Assembly (NCBI GenBank): GCA_963762545.1
Contig: CAVXLC010000003.1
Location: 186,001 to 250,000, forward strand
DNA length: 64,000 nt
From: JABFSM01 sp963762545
GTDB taxonomy: Bacteria; Gemmatimonadota; Gemmatimonadetes; Gemmatimonadales; GWC2-71-9
Reading direction: 5' to 3'
Of this stretch, positions 37,701 through 45,436 are shown in pieces (position 1 is the first letter of the stretch; the number at the start of each line of letters is the position of its first letter). The notes beneath the pieces were generated by a model. The model was not told the DNA's origin, did not search any database, and saw only the letters and a list, made by a program, of their open reading frames with translations. Both the position numbers and the translations under genes were made by a program.

Positions 37701-38039
37701 GACACTGGTTCCGTCGCTGACGGGCTCCAGCAGTCCACGGAGCGCGCCGCTGCGCCAGCCCGAGTCGTGCTCCAGGCGGCCGGCCAGTCGGTGCGGCCGC
37801 AATCGGCGGGCGGACCGGAGCGCCAGGGCCAGCGCGGCCACCGCGGCGAGGAAGCCAGTAATCCAGGCGGCCGGCACCCAGACCGGCGAATGCAGCAGAC
37901 CGGCCCGGGCGCTCCACGCGGCGATGGTCAGCACCAGCAGCCAGCCGGCCAGCGCGGCGATCCCGCCGAGCCAGGACAGCCGCCACCGCAGCGGGCGGGC
38001 GGCGGCGGTCAGGGCCCGCTCGGTGAGCCCGGCGCTCAT
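34794..38039 (-). CDS. large membrane-anchored coiled-coil protein (DUF4175-like)
   Basis: The 1081-residue protein has hydrophobic helices near residues 22-45, 52-75 and 145-165. A beta-rich periplasmic region follows (about 185-490) with Ig-like strands such as VTIRYPGYLNVEDEPA. Then comes a very long Gln/Glu/Ala/Arg-rich coiled coil (about 500-1010). The C-terminal KGGEIRLPTWEQLQ and LTGGAP tail is separate. This layout matches DUF4175-type proteins, which usually lie next to DUF4159 genes as here. The coiled coil may reach across the periplasm. ATG overlaps the DUF4159 stop. The function is unknown. Confidence 0.78.
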   Translation of the reverse strand: MSAGLTERALTAAARPLRWRLSWLGGIAALAGWLLVLTIAAWSARAGLLHSPVWVPAAWITGFLAAVAALALALRSARRLRPHRLAGRLEHDSGWRSGALRGLLEPVSDGTSVGLRAAADRAAALEVEARAPAALGRDRSRIARFLAGGVAGVLGCTLLLGAAGVRHGPAALLWRPRLAMAMVSSPLRLEADRLTVRAGDTVALTASAPGRREVTLWTRSPGTVWASTILPLDSAGRARHVAGPLTEALFAHVTEGRRSSDTLEIAVRRPAFLASFAVTIRYPGYLNVEDEPASVGGDTLLLPSGSRLEARGEATVPLGTARWEQGTVGTVLPIEGARFGGVVTPTASGAYRLVLRTADGESLTGDDIVLPVRILPDLPPVVEIPVPAGDTTAPAVGSLPLVIDARDDHGLIEAALERRVSHSGVTRALADERLPLPGQTPDRAILPASIDPAALGLVPGDTLRVVARVRDNSPSGQTGRSREITITLPSRPELRAEGQDRAREIQKKLDSLVAESRSAQRQTEDLGRAQQRGTENALDFDAAKKAEAVAERQEQLLQQAEAVKRALDELRQAAERAGVSDSAFQQALREVQEQLDQALSPELRRQLAELQEALKSLDRERTKEAVRKLGDSQQKLREALERSREMFKRAALEGQLASLEQETKELSEQQETWNQQVAGADSARAAAEERAMAKRADSVAAGLDQAAKQLEAEKRQDAMKQSAQQARDAAGEMRQAARAAEQKQTAAAQKAGKQAAGKMKDLKDQVKEQREGQQQEWREEVVAQLDRALLETTRLAERQLAVANQFRLSSGPEAARNAQGTIEEGVSKLLDQVGSATGKNALVSPQILAALAEARQDMGRAREAAASAAGNPREPADRAGDAVDALNVAAYGLLRARDDVSGSGSGSGFAEAMERMTKLANQQGQLSQDANGLLPMAGSAAIQQQLQSLAARQRALAQELERLRAQGQADVKPMGDEARDLARALERGRLDREMVSRQERLFRRMLDAGRTLSGREEDERKERQSETAKPGDIHLPPALSAQLLGKGGEIRLPTWEQLQRLSPEERRLVTDYFRRLTGGAP

Positions 38040-38689
38040 CGGCCGCCTCCCACCGCGTACACGAAGAGATTCACGCCCATCCGCAGCGCGGCCTCGTGTT
38101 TCTCGGGCCCGTCGTGATGCACCTCGAGATCCTCCCAGCCGTCACCGAGATCGCTCTGGTAGCTGTAATACACGACGAGCCGCCCGTCGAGAAAGATCCC
38201 GAAGCCCTGCGCCGGCTTCCCGTCATGCTCGTGAATCTTGGGAATGCCCTTGGGAAAATCGTACACCAGGTGATAGATCGGATGGTCCAGGGGCACCTCG
38301 ACCAGCGGGTGATCGGGAAACAGCCGCCCCAGCTCCCGCCGGATCGACTCGTCCATCCCGTAGTTGTCATCGGCGTGAAGGAAGCCGCCCTGCTGCAGGA
38401 ACCGGCGGAGCGTGGCGAGCTCGGCATCGCTCCAATGGACGTTGCCATGGCCGGTCATGTACAGGTAGGGCACCTGCCAGAGGTCGGCGTCGGTGAGCGT
38501 CACGACCCGTTCCCGCGCCGCCATCGGCAGGGTGGTTCGCGTGCCGAGCGCCGACAGCAGGTTCGGCAGGCTCGACGGGTTGGCGTACCAGTCGCCGCCG
38601 CCGTCATAGTGCAGCCGCCCGATGGTGAGCGGGGACTGGGCCTGGAGCGGCAGTGCCGCCAGCAGCATCAACCACGCGCCCCGTTTCAT
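38036..38689 (-). CDS. DUF4159 domain protein, exported
   Basis: I take the ATG at 38689, which overlaps the rsmI stop and gives a signal peptide ending PLQAQS. The 217-residue protein has IGRLHYDGGGDWYANPSSL, LYMTGHGNVHWSDAE and GGFLHADDNYGMDESIRRE, the DUF4159 signature, a glutamine-amidotransferase-like fold without a clear catalytic Cys. It ends 4 nt into the start of the DUF4175-like gene. DUF4159 proteins commonly sit in clusters with membrane-bound Bat/DUF58-type proteins, but none is here. Confidence 0.85.
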   Translation of the reverse strand: MKRGAWLMLLAALPLQAQSPLTIGRLHYDGGGDWYANPSSLPNLLSALGTRTTLPMAARERVVTLTDADLWQVPYLYMTGHGNVHWSDAELATLRRFLQQGGFLHADDNYGMDESIRRELGRLFPDHPLVEVPLDHPIYHLVYDFPKGIPKIHEHDGKPAQGFGIFLDGRLVVYYSYQSDLGDGWEDLEVHHDGPEKHEAALRMGVNLFVYAVGGGR

Positions 38690-39531
38690 GACTCCGCCTG
38701 CTCCATCGCCAGCCGGTACGCCTCGTTGCGCGCCATCCCGAACAGATCCGTGAGGAGGCTGGCCACTTCCTTGCGCGATACGCCGGCCGCCAGCAGTCGC
38801 GCGGCGGCGGACCGGACCCGGCCATCGGCTTCGGGCGCCGGGGCGGCGTCCGCGCCGGCGATCACGACGGTGCATTCGCCGCGCGGCGCGGCGCCGTCGG
38901 CGCCGAAACGCGCCACCAGCTCTTCCAGCGTACCGTGCCGGAACTCCTCGTGCATCTTGGTGAGCTCCCGGGCCACGACCGCGTGCCGGCCTCCTCCGCA
39001 AACGGAGGCGAGGTCCTCCAGCAGGCCGGCCACCCGGCCCGGCGCCTCGAACACCACCGTGGTCCACTCCTCCGCCGCGATCCGTTCCAGCAACCGGAGG
39101 CGCTCGGTCCCCTTGCGGGGCAGAAACCCGAGGAAGAGGTACCGGTCCGCCGGCAGGCCGGCCGCCGACAGCGCGGTGGCGACCGCCGAGGGCCCCGGGA
39201 TCGGCACCACCGCATACCCGGCGGCCCGGGCCTCCCGGACCAGCTCGGCGCCGGGATCGCTGATGGCCGGCGTGCCGGCGTCGGTGACCAGGGCCACGTC
39301 ATCGCCCTGGGCCAGCGCGGCCAGCACCGCGCGCGCGGCGCCGGGGCCCGAGTGCGCGTGGGACGAGAGGAGCCGCGGGTGCGCGTCCAGGTGGGAGAGC
39401 AGCTTGCGGCTGTGGCGGGTGTCCTCGGCGACCACCACCGGCACGCGGCGCAGGGTGTCGGCCGCGCGCGCGCTCAGGTCGCCGAGGTGGCCCAGCGGGG
39501 TGGCGACGACGTACAGCGTCCCGCCGGGCAC
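38686..39531 (-). CDS. rsmI: 16S rRNA (cytidine(1402)-2'-O)-methyltransferase
   Basis: The 281-residue SAM-dependent enzyme methylates C1402 in the ribosomal decoding centre. It begins with GTLYVVATPLGHLGDLS and has VVAEDTRHSRKLL, VALVTDAGTPAISDPG and PIPGPSAVATALS, the RsmI (tetrapyrrole-methylase fold) motifs. The start is GTG at 39531, 4 nt after trxA; no Shine-Dalgarno is evident, so it is likely coupled. Confidence 0.95.
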   Translation of the reverse strand: MPGGTLYVVATPLGHLGDLSARAADTLRRVPVVVAEDTRHSRKLLSHLDAHPRLLSSHAHSGPGAARAVLAALAQGDDVALVTDAGTPAISDPGAELVREARAAGYAVVPIPGPSAVATALSAAGLPADRYLFLGFLPRKGTERLRLLERIAAEEWTTVVFEAPGRVAGLLEDLASVCGGGRHAVVARELTKMHEEFRHGTLEELVARFGADGAAPRGECTVVIAGADAAPAPEADGRVRSAAARLLAAGVSRKEVASLLTDLFGMARNEAYRLAMEQAES

Positions 39532-39535
39532 GGCA

Positions 39536-39874
39536 TCACGCGGCGAGATGCTTGCTGATCCGCGCCTCGAGAGCGGCTCGCTGCGTCAGCCCCACCACCG
39601 TATCCACGTGCTTCCCGTCCACGAAGAACAGCAGCGCGGGAATCGAGCGCACGTTGAAGCGCATGGTGGTCTTCTGATTCGCGTCGACATCGACCTTGGC
39701 GACCTTCATCCGGCCGGCATACGACGTGGCGAGCTGCTCCAGGATCGGGGCGATCGCGCGGCAGGGCCCGCACCACTCGGCCCAGAAATCGACGATGGTG
39801 AGCCCCTTGCCCTGCTCCACCTGTTCGGGAAAATCGGTGTCGGTCAGGTGGGTGATGTTGCTGTTCGCGTTCAT
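39536..39874 (-). CDS. trxA: thioredoxin
   Basis: The 112-residue cytoplasmic thioredoxin has the active site WCGPCR, an FWAEW lead-in and the cis-Pro loop RSIPALLFF. The ATG at 39874 has an AGGAG about 12 nt upstream. It is the first gene of the ten-gene minus-strand run and lies only 30 bp from the divergent methylmalonyl-CoA epimerase gene. Confidence 0.96.
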   Translation of the reverse strand: MNANSNITHLTDTDFPEQVEQGKGLTIVDFWAEWCGPCRAIAPILEQLATSYAGRMKVAKVDVDANQKTTMRFNVRSIPALLFFVDGKHVDTVVGLTQRAALEARISKHLAA

Positions 39875-39892
39875 GTTGTCGCTGGCTCCTGT

Positions 39893-39898
39893 TACTTT
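39893..39898 (+). promoter_or_regulatory. candidate -10 box (TACTTT) for leaderless epimerase mRNA
   Basis: TACTTT fits TANNNT, ends 6 nt before the ATG at 39905 and lies in the 30-bp spacer between the divergent trxA and epimerase genes. No Shine-Dalgarno and only a poor -35 (TTCATG, 17 nt upstream) are seen. Confidence 0.35.
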
Positions 39899-39904
39899 GT
39901 TTCC

Positions 39905-40300
39905 ATGCCCGACCAGCCTCGGATCGCCCATGTGGGCGTCGCCGTGCCGGACATTGCCGCCGCGCTCGCCTTCTATCGCGACGTTCTGGGTATCACTCCC
40001 GGGCGGCCCGAGACCGCCGATGGCGCGACCATCGTGTCCCTGCCGATGGGCGAGAGCCAAATCGAACTGCTCTCCTCCGACGATCCGGCGAGCCCCATCG
40101 CGAAATTCCTCGCCCGGCGCGGGCCGGGCATCCATCACATCTGCTACCGCGTGGCCGACCTCGACCGTGCGCTCGACGCCTGCCGCGCGTCGGGGTACGT
40201 CCTGGTGGATGCGGTGCCCCGCACCGGCGCCGGCGGGCGGCGCATTGCGTTCGTGCATCCCCGGTCCACCGCCGGTATTCTGCTGGAGCTCACCGAGTGA
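39905..40300 (+). CDS. mce: methylmalonyl-CoA epimerase
   Basis: The 131-residue VOC-fold protein begins RIAHVGVAVPDIAAALAFYRDVLG and contains PGIHHICYRV and GILLELTE, which supply the metal-binding His and Glu residues of the family. It interconverts (2R)- and (2S)-methylmalonyl-CoA in propionate metabolism. The mutase genes are not in the window. The last 11 nt overlap the convergent lipoprotein gene. Confidence 0.9.
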   Translation: MPDQPRIAHVGVAVPDIAAALAFYRDVLGITPGRPETADGATIVSLPMGESQIELLSSDDPASPIAKFLARRGPGIHHICYRVADLDRALDACRASGYVLVDAVPRTGAGGRRIAFVHPRSTAGILLELTE

Positions 40301-40760
40301 GGCCGTCCGGCACGGTGCTGGCCCCCTCGCAGGGACGGGCCGGATTGCCGGCGGCCACGAGATCGATATTGGTGACGACCCAGGCGCCTTTGATCCGGGA
40401 GAGTGTCGCGGGGACCTGCTTCATGCAGCCGCCGCTCCGGTAGACCGCCACCAGGAGCTTGCGGTGGTTCGCGTCCCCGGTGACCTGGACGTCGGAGATG
40501 ACCTTCGAGCTGTCGGCGCGGAGATAGGCCTGGATGACCGCCAGCCGCTTCTCGTAGTCCGCCGGCTCATGCGTTTCGGCGGCCGGTCCGCGGGAGGAGC
40601 CCCACAGCTGCGCCATCCGGGTCAGATTGCTGTCGGCGGCGGCCTTCATGAACTCCCGGATCGCCTGGCCCGACGAGGCGACCGGCGTAGTGGGCGCGCT
40701 TCCACTGTGGCCACCGCACGCGGCGAGAATTGCCGAGACCACGAGCCCTGATTTCCGCAT
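40290..40760 (-). CDS. small lipoprotein, unknown function
   Basis: The ATG at 40760 is chosen because AAGGAG lies 9 nt before it; an in-frame ATG at 40778 is the alternative. The 156-residue product has a lipoprotein signal with LAAC. The mature part (IREFMKAAADSNLTRMAQLWG and later GGCMKQVPATLSR) looks like an NTF2-like or DUF4878-type small domain, but I cannot assign it. A TATTTT box stands about 40 nt upstream. Its 3' end overlaps the epimerase gene. Confidence 0.72.
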   Translation of the reverse strand: MRKSGLVVSAILAACGGHSGSAPTTPVASSGQAIREFMKAAADSNLTRMAQLWGSSRGPAAETHEPADYEKRLAVIQAYLRADSSKVISDVQVTGDANHRKLLVAVYRSGGCMKQVPATLSRIKGAWVVTNIDLVAAGNPARPCEGASTVPDGLTR

Positions 40761-40836
40761 GCGGGGCGTCTCCTTCATGAGAACGGCCGAACGAGTGAAA
40801 ATAGCCGGTGCACCACTCCCGGAGCAACGCGTGCCC

Positions 40837-41559
40837 ATGCGGTTGTATGTGAACATCGACCACGTCGCGACGCTGCGCCAGGCGCGGCGCGCCGACGAGC
40901 CCGATCCCGTCGCCGCCGCTCGGCTCTGCGAAGCCGCCGGCGCGGATGGCATTACCGCGCATCTCCGCGAAGATCGCCGCCACGTGGGCGACGCGGACCT
41001 CGTGGCGCTGGCCCGGACCGTCACGACGGTGCTCAACGCCGAATTGGCGCTCGCGCCCGACGTGGTCGACCTGGTCTGCCGGCTCCGGCCCTTCCAGGCC
41101 ACCCTGGTGCCCGAACGCCGCGAAGAGGTGACCACGGAGGGCGGGCTGGATCTCGCCCGCCACGATCCGCGCCTCCCGGCGGCGATCGACCGGCTCCGGA
41201 GCGCCGGCAGCCGGGTCTCCCTGTTCATCGATCCCGACCGCTCCACGATCGACGCGGCCGGTGCGCTCGGCGTCCCCGCGATCGAGCTGCATACCGGACG
41301 GTACGCGCACACCTGGCGCGACGGGCCGGCCGCCCTGGAGCAGCTGGCCGCGGCCGCTCGCCACGCGCGCTCGATCGGACTCGCGGTGCATGCGGGTCAT
41401 GGTCTCACCTATGCGAACGTCGGGCCCGTCGTGGCCATCCCGGAGATCGAAGAGGTCAACATCGGGCACAGCATCGTGAGTCGCGCCGTGATGACCGGCC
41501 TGACGGAGGCGGTTCGCGAGATGCGCCGGATCATCGACGCGGCGCGCCCGCCGCGTTGA
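40837..41559 (+). CDS. pdxJ: pyridoxine 5'-phosphate synthase
   Basis: The 240-residue TIM-barrel enzyme forms PNP from 1-deoxyxylulose 5-phosphate and 3-amino-2-oxopropyl phosphate. It begins RLYVNIDHVATLRQAR, continues ITAHLREDRRH (catalytic His) and ends with HAGHGLTYANV and EEVNIGHSIVSRA. The ATG at 40837 places VNIDH correctly; a GTG at 40831 with a better-spaced CGGAG is an alternative. The promoter of the next operon overlaps its stop. Confidence 0.96.
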   Translation: MRLYVNIDHVATLRQARRADEPDPVAAARLCEAAGADGITAHLREDRRHVGDADLVALARTVTTVLNAELALAPDVVDLVCRLRPFQATLVPERREEVTTEGGLDLARHDPRLPAAIDRLRSAGSRVSLFIDPDRSTIDAAGALGVPAIELHTGRYAHTWRDGPAALEQLAAAARHARSIGLAVHAGHGLTYANVGPVVAIPEIEEVNIGHSIVSRAVMTGLTEAVREMRRIIDAARPPR

Positions 41560-41584
41560 CCCCACCGCGCCGGGACCCTACACT
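41556..41584 (+). promoter_or_regulatory. sigma70-type promoter for the VPIESL protein-flippase-ispE operon
   Basis: TTGACC (41556-41561) and TACACT (41579-41584) are separated by exactly 17 nt. The -35 overlaps the pdxJ stop codon. Transcription would begin about 38 nt before the GTG at 41630, leaving a short leader with a GAGG near the start. Confidence 0.5.
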
Positions 41585-41629
41585 TCCGGCGTTGCCCCGC
41601 CGCTCCGCGCACCCTCCTCCCGAGGCCCC

Positions 41630-43285
41630 GTGAACGCTCCCGTCGGCCGCCGCGAGTTCTTTGCCCTCGAGGCGGGAGAGTATCTCGAGCGGTTGGCGCT
41701 GCTCGCCGCCGGCCAGGCCCCGCCCGACGGCGAGGACCTGGTGCGGTACGCCCGCGCCTTGCGGGGTGCCGCCCTGATGGCGGGCCCCGCGGGCTACGCG
41801 GTCGCCGCCGCCGCCATCGAGAACGCGGCCAAGGCCGCGCGGGACGGAGGCCTCGCGTGGACCCCGATGCTCGGCGAGCAGATGGCCCACGCCATCGAGG
41901 AATGCAAGGCGCTGCTTCGGCGGCTGCGCGAGTGGTCCGACGTGGACGTGCAGCGCTGCGACCGTCTGGCCGAGCGCCTCGATGGGTTGATCGGGACGGC
42001 CGGCAAGCGGCCCGGCGGCGGCCCGCCGGGCGCGGGTCCCGGCGTGTCGGCGGGCGTACGCGCGTACGTCGCGCGGGAGGCCGCCGGCGTCGCGGCCACG
42101 CTGGAACAGGTGGCGGAGGCGGTCGAGCGGTTTCCCGCTCCCGACAGTGCCGATGCGCTGCTCCACCGGCTGCAGCCGCTCCGCGGCCTCGGTGCCCTGC
42201 CGGCCCTGTCGCCCCTTCCCGAGCTGCTGGAAACCCTGGATCTCACCATCGCCTTCGCCTGCCGGGGCGGCGCCTGGCCCCGCGGCGCCGGCCGCGCCTT
42301 CCGGGCCACGGCCACCGCGCTGGCGCGGATGGCAAGGGACATCGCGGAGCTCGGCATTCCGCAGCACGACTCCCACGAGCTGGTCCAGGCCGCCGAGCTC
42401 CTCCGCGAGGCCTTCGCCCACGAAAACGACGTGGTGGACATCGGCACGCTGTTCTTCGCCGGTGACGCCGACGGCGTGGCGCGGCGGGGCGCTCCGCCGC
42501 GCACCGGCGCCGCATCGAGCGGAATCGCCATGGAACTGGCCGGACTCTCCGACCGGTTTCGCCATGCGGTCGGGCAGATGCGCGAAGGGTCGAGCCGCAC
42601 GGCCCGGGGCCTGGCCCTCAATGCCCTCGGCCTCTCGGTGCGCGGACTGGCCCTGAGCCGCGAGGTGAGCGCCGCCGCCGGCGGATTCCTCTCCCGGATC
42701 GACCGGGAGACCATGTCGGGGCGCGCGCTGGTGGCGGGAGATCGTTTTGCGGAAGTCCTCGAGCGCGCCGTCGCGGCGCTGTCCGGCGCCGCCGCGGCGG
42801 AATCGGTGGAGAGCCTGGGCGGACTGCTGGCCACGCTGTCGGAGGAGCTGGACCAGGGTGCCGGCGTGCCGGAGGACTCGAGCCTCGAAACGGCGCTCGC
42901 CGTCGTTCCGATCGAATCGCTGGCCCCGGCGTCCGACGCCGACATCGTTCCGATCGAATCGCTGTTCTACGACGTCGCGGTCCCCGCGAGTCCCGAGTAC
43001 ACCCCCTTCGAGCAGAGCTTCGCGACCCTGTTCCTGCTGGAGCGGGGGCCGGCGCGTTCCGCCCCGCCGATCGTGCCGATCGAATCGCTGGCTCCCGCCC
43101 CCGAGCCGGCCGTCGTGCCGATCCAGTCGCTGCTCTACCGCGGCCGTCGGGCGCTGGAGCGCGCCGACCTGGTGCGCCGCGCGCTGGACGCCGCGCTCAA
43201 GACCCGCCGGGAGCTGACCGCGGTCGAAGGCCTGCTCGACGAGCTGCTCGCCCTGGTGCCGCTCGCGCTTGACGACGATCGCTGA
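41630..43285 (+). CDS. degenerate HPt-like protein with repeated VPIESL motifs
   Basis: The 551-residue cytoplasmic protein starts at GTG. Residues about 8-115 follow the HPt four-helix pattern, but the RxxHxLKG motif reads RYARALRG, with Arg42 where the phospho-accepting His should be. A long helical Ala/Leu/Arg-rich middle (about 140-410) follows. The C-terminal region carries VPIESL at 426-431, 440-445 and 482-487 and VPIQSL at 496-501, then a final helix pair. It may be a signalling adaptor related to CheA/PilL HPt regions. No kinase or receiver gene is next to it. The next genes encode a flippase-like protein and IspE. Confidence 0.68.
   Translation: MNAPVGRREFFALEAGEYLERLALLAAGQAPPDGEDLVRYARALRGAALMAGPAGYAVAAAAIENAAKAARDGGLAWTPMLGEQMAHAIEECKALLRRLREWSDVDVQRCDRLAERLDGLIGTAGKRPGGGPPGAGPGVSAGVRAYVAREAAGVAATLEQVAEAVERFPAPDSADALLHRLQPLRGLGALPALSPLPELLETLDLTIAFACRGGAWPRGAGRAFRATATALARMARDIAELGIPQHDSHELVQAAELLREAFAHENDVVDIGTLFFAGDADGVARRGAPPRTGAASSGIAMELAGLSDRFRHAVGQMREGSSRTARGLALNALGLSVRGLALSREVSAAAGGFLSRIDRETMSGRALVAGDRFAEVLERAVAALSGAAAAESVESLGGLLATLSEELDQGAGVPEDSSLETALAVVPIESLAPASDADIVPIESLFYDVAVPASPEYTPFEQSFATLFLLERGPARSAPPIVPIESLAPAPEPAVVPIQSLLYRGRRALERADLVRRALDAALKTRRELTAVEGLLDELLALVPLALDDDR
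42905..43132 (+). repeat. four dispersed 18-nt coding repeats encoding VPI(E/Q)SL
   Basis: Near-identical units lie at 42905-42922, 42947-42964, 43073-43090 and 43115-43132; the first three share CCGATCGAATCGCTG. Start-to-start spacings are 42, 126 and 42 nt, that is 14, 42 and 14 codons. They fall inside the C-terminal part of the HPt-like gene. Confidence 0.85.
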
Positions 43286-43304
43286 TCCGCCGAAGCGGCG
43301 GCCC

Positions 43305-44303
43305 ATGCGGCGCCTCCTGGCCACCGGCGCTGCCGTCGCCGTAACCCTGGGCCTGCTCTACTGGGTGCTCCGAGGCACGTCGCTCGGGGACATCATGGAG
43401 CACCTCAAGGCGGCCCGGCCCGGACCGCTGATCCTCGCCGTCCTCCTCGCCACGGCCACCTTCCCGATCCGCGCCATCCGCTGGCGAGTCCTGCTCCGCA
43501 CCGCGAACGGCGGGCCGGTCGCCTGGGCCGCGCTCTGGCACGCCACCGCGATGGGGTTCATGGCCAACAACACCCTGCCGTTCCGGCTGGGCGAGCTGGT
43601 CCGGTCGTACGCCGCCAGCCGGCTGGGACGCGTGCCCCTGGCCACCGCCCTCTCCTCCATCGCCGTGGAACGCGCGCTGGACGGTCTCACCCTGGTGGCG
43701 CTGATGGGGGTCGCCCTCCTCCGCGCCGGACTCCCGGCCGATACCGTGGTGATGGGAGCGAGGCTGGACACCGTCGCCGCTCGCGCCGGCATGCTCTGCG
43801 CGGTGATTTTTGCCGGCGCCCTGTTCGTGGTCCTGTTTCCGCTGGCGTCGGAACGGCTGGTCCGCGCGCTGATCCCCTGGCACGCGCTCGCGGACCGCGT
43901 GGTGGCCCTCATCGAGAACCTCCGCCACGGGTTCGGCGCGCTGCGCGCGCCGGCCCGGTTCGCCGCCGCGGTGTTCTGGTCGCTGGCCCATTGGCTCCTC
44001 AATGCAGCCGCGTTCTTCGTCGCGTTCGGAGCCTTCGGAATCCGGGTCGGGTTCGCCGGCGCGCTCCTCCTGCAGACCCTCCTCGCGTTCGGGATCGCGG
44101 CGCCTTCCACGCCGGGGTACTTCGGCATCTTCGAGCTGGTGGTGGCGGCCGCGCTGGCGCTGTTCGGCGTCGCCACGGATGTCGGCGTGGCGTATGGCAT
44201 CACCTACCACATCGCCACGTTTGTCCCGATCACGCTGCTGGGCCTCTGGTCGCTCGCCCGAACCGGCGTGCGGGTGCGCGACGCGGCGAAGGCCGAAGCA
44301 TGA
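43305..44303 (+). CDS. flippase-like integral membrane protein (lysylphosphatidylglycerol synthase TM-domain family)
   Basis: I choose the ATG at 43305; a TTG at 43269 inside the previous gene would add 12 polar residues. The roughly 332-residue protein has about eight hydrophobic helices and the family segments FPIRAIRWRVLL, NNTLPFRLGELVRSY and APSTPGYFGIFE. This UPF0104/MprF-N-like family is thought to flip lipids, but no aminoacyl-transferase domain is attached. The start of ispE overlaps its stop by 4 nt (ATGA). Confidence 0.85.
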   Translation: MRRLLATGAAVAVTLGLLYWVLRGTSLGDIMEHLKAARPGPLILAVLLATATFPIRAIRWRVLLRTANGGPVAWAALWHATAMGFMANNTLPFRLGELVRSYAASRLGRVPLATALSSIAVERALDGLTLVALMGVALLRAGLPADTVVMGARLDTVAARAGMLCAVIFAGALFVVLFPLASERLVRALIPWHALADRVVALIENLRHGFGALRAPARFAAAVFWSLAHWLLNAAAFFVAFGAFGIRVGFAGALLLQTLLAFGIAAPSTPGYFGIFELVVAAALALFGVATDVGVAYGITYHIATFVPITLLGLWSLARTGVRVRDAAKAEA

Positions 44304-45160
44304 CCGAGCCGATCACCCGGGCCGCACCCGCCAAGCTCAACCTCTTCCTCCGCGTGCTGGCCCGCGAGGCGGACGGCTACCACGGGATCGAGACCCTGTT
44401 CTGCCGGCTCGATCTGTCCGATACGCTGGTCGCGCGGCGAACCGCCGGCCGCGGGGTCGAGCTCGAGGTCGAGGGTCACGATACCGGACTGGCCGCAGAG
44501 AATCTCGCCAGCCGCGCGGCCGGGATGGTCCTCGAGTCCACCGGGCACCGGTTCGGGGTGCACCTTCACCTGGTCAAACGGATCCCGGTTGGCGCCGGAC
44601 TGGGGGGCGGATCGGCGGATGCGGCGGCAGCGCTGGCCGCGGTCAATCAGCTTGCGGGCAACGCGATTCCGCCCGCCGAGCTGATGCATCACGCCGCCCG
44701 GCTCGGGGCCGATGTGCCGTTCTGTTTGAGCGGCGCGCCCCTGGCCCTCGCCTGGTCGCACGGCGAGCGGATGCTGGCGCTACCCGCGCTGCCCCCCGCT
44801 CCGGTGCTGCTGCTGACTCCTCCGGTTCAGGTCAAGACGGCGGACGCCTACGGATGGCTGGATGCGGCGCGTGGCGCCGACCACCGGCGAGGCGCCCTCC
44901 GCCTCGATCCGCCGGCCCTGGCCACCTGGAGCGACGTCGCGCGCATGGCCGGCAACGATTTCGAAGCCGTCGTCTTCGGTCACCTTCCCCCGGTTCGGGA
45001 GGCCTTTGAGGCCATGGCGCGGACCCATCCGGTGCTTTGCCGGATGAGCGGCTCCGGATCGACCGTGGTCGCGGTGTACCGCAACGCGAGGGACCGCGAC
45101 GATGCCCGGCTCGCCCTGGGCCGGAGGCTCGGGGTGCTGACCTCGGCGGTCACGGCCTAA
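44300..45160 (+). CDS. ispE: 4-diphosphocytidyl-2-C-methyl-D-erythritol kinase
   Basis: The 286-residue GHMP kinase of the MEP isoprenoid pathway starts at the ATG overlapping the previous stop. It has APAKLNLFLRV with DGYHGIETLF, the ATP loop PVGAGLGGGSADAAA, LGADVPFCL and CRMSGSGSTVVAV. All IspE active-site blocks are present and the length is normal. It ends the operon; the structured intergenic region follows. Confidence 0.95.
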   Translation: MTEPITRAAPAKLNLFLRVLAREADGYHGIETLFCRLDLSDTLVARRTAGRGVELEVEGHDTGLAAENLASRAAGMVLESTGHRFGVHLHLVKRIPVGAGLGGGSADAAAALAAVNQLAGNAIPPAELMHHAARLGADVPFCLSGAPLALAWSHGERMLALPALPPAPVLLLTPPVQVKTADAYGWLDAARGADHRRGALRLDPPALATWSDVARMAGNDFEAVVFGHLPPVREAFEAMARTHPVLCRMSGSGSTVVAVYRNARDRDDARLALGRRLGVLTSAVTA

Positions 45161-45330
45161 CCCGGAGCCCGCAGACTTCGGTCCACAGTCCCTGTGGCTG
45201 GACCGCCGCAACCGCGGGGGTCCCGGGCCGATCCCTGCGCTCCGACAAGACGCTTCGATCTTCAGGCGCGCAAAGGAGTTAGCCGCGGTGCCCAGAACAT
45301 CGGGCCACTGCGGCACACCTCGTGATTCAT

Positions 45331-45356
45331 GGGGAGGGCGTGTCCGCCCTTTCCCC
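45331..45356 (+). terminator. strong hairpin, possible end of the ispE transcript
   Basis: AGGGCG and CGCCCT form a 6-bp stem with loop TGTC. Four more G-C pairs (GGGG with CCCC) extend it across a 2-nt bulge. Only two T residues follow in the stem, so this is not a classical intrinsic terminator. Confidence 0.3.
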
Positions 45357-45406
45357 GGGCCGGGCGCTGGCCCTGGCGCGGCAGAGTCACGCGTCGGTGC
45401 CTCGGG

Positions 45407-45436
45407 TGCCCCGAGGTCTTATATGGCCTCGGGGCA
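45407..45436 (+). promoter_or_regulatory. 10-bp perfect stem-loop with alternative pairing partner
   Basis: TGCCCCGAGG pairs with CCTCGGGGCA across loop TCTTATATGG. The upstream CCTCGGG (45400-45406) can pair with the same left arm, giving two mutually exclusive hairpins. It lies about 50 nt before tRNA-Gln. Confidence 0.45.
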
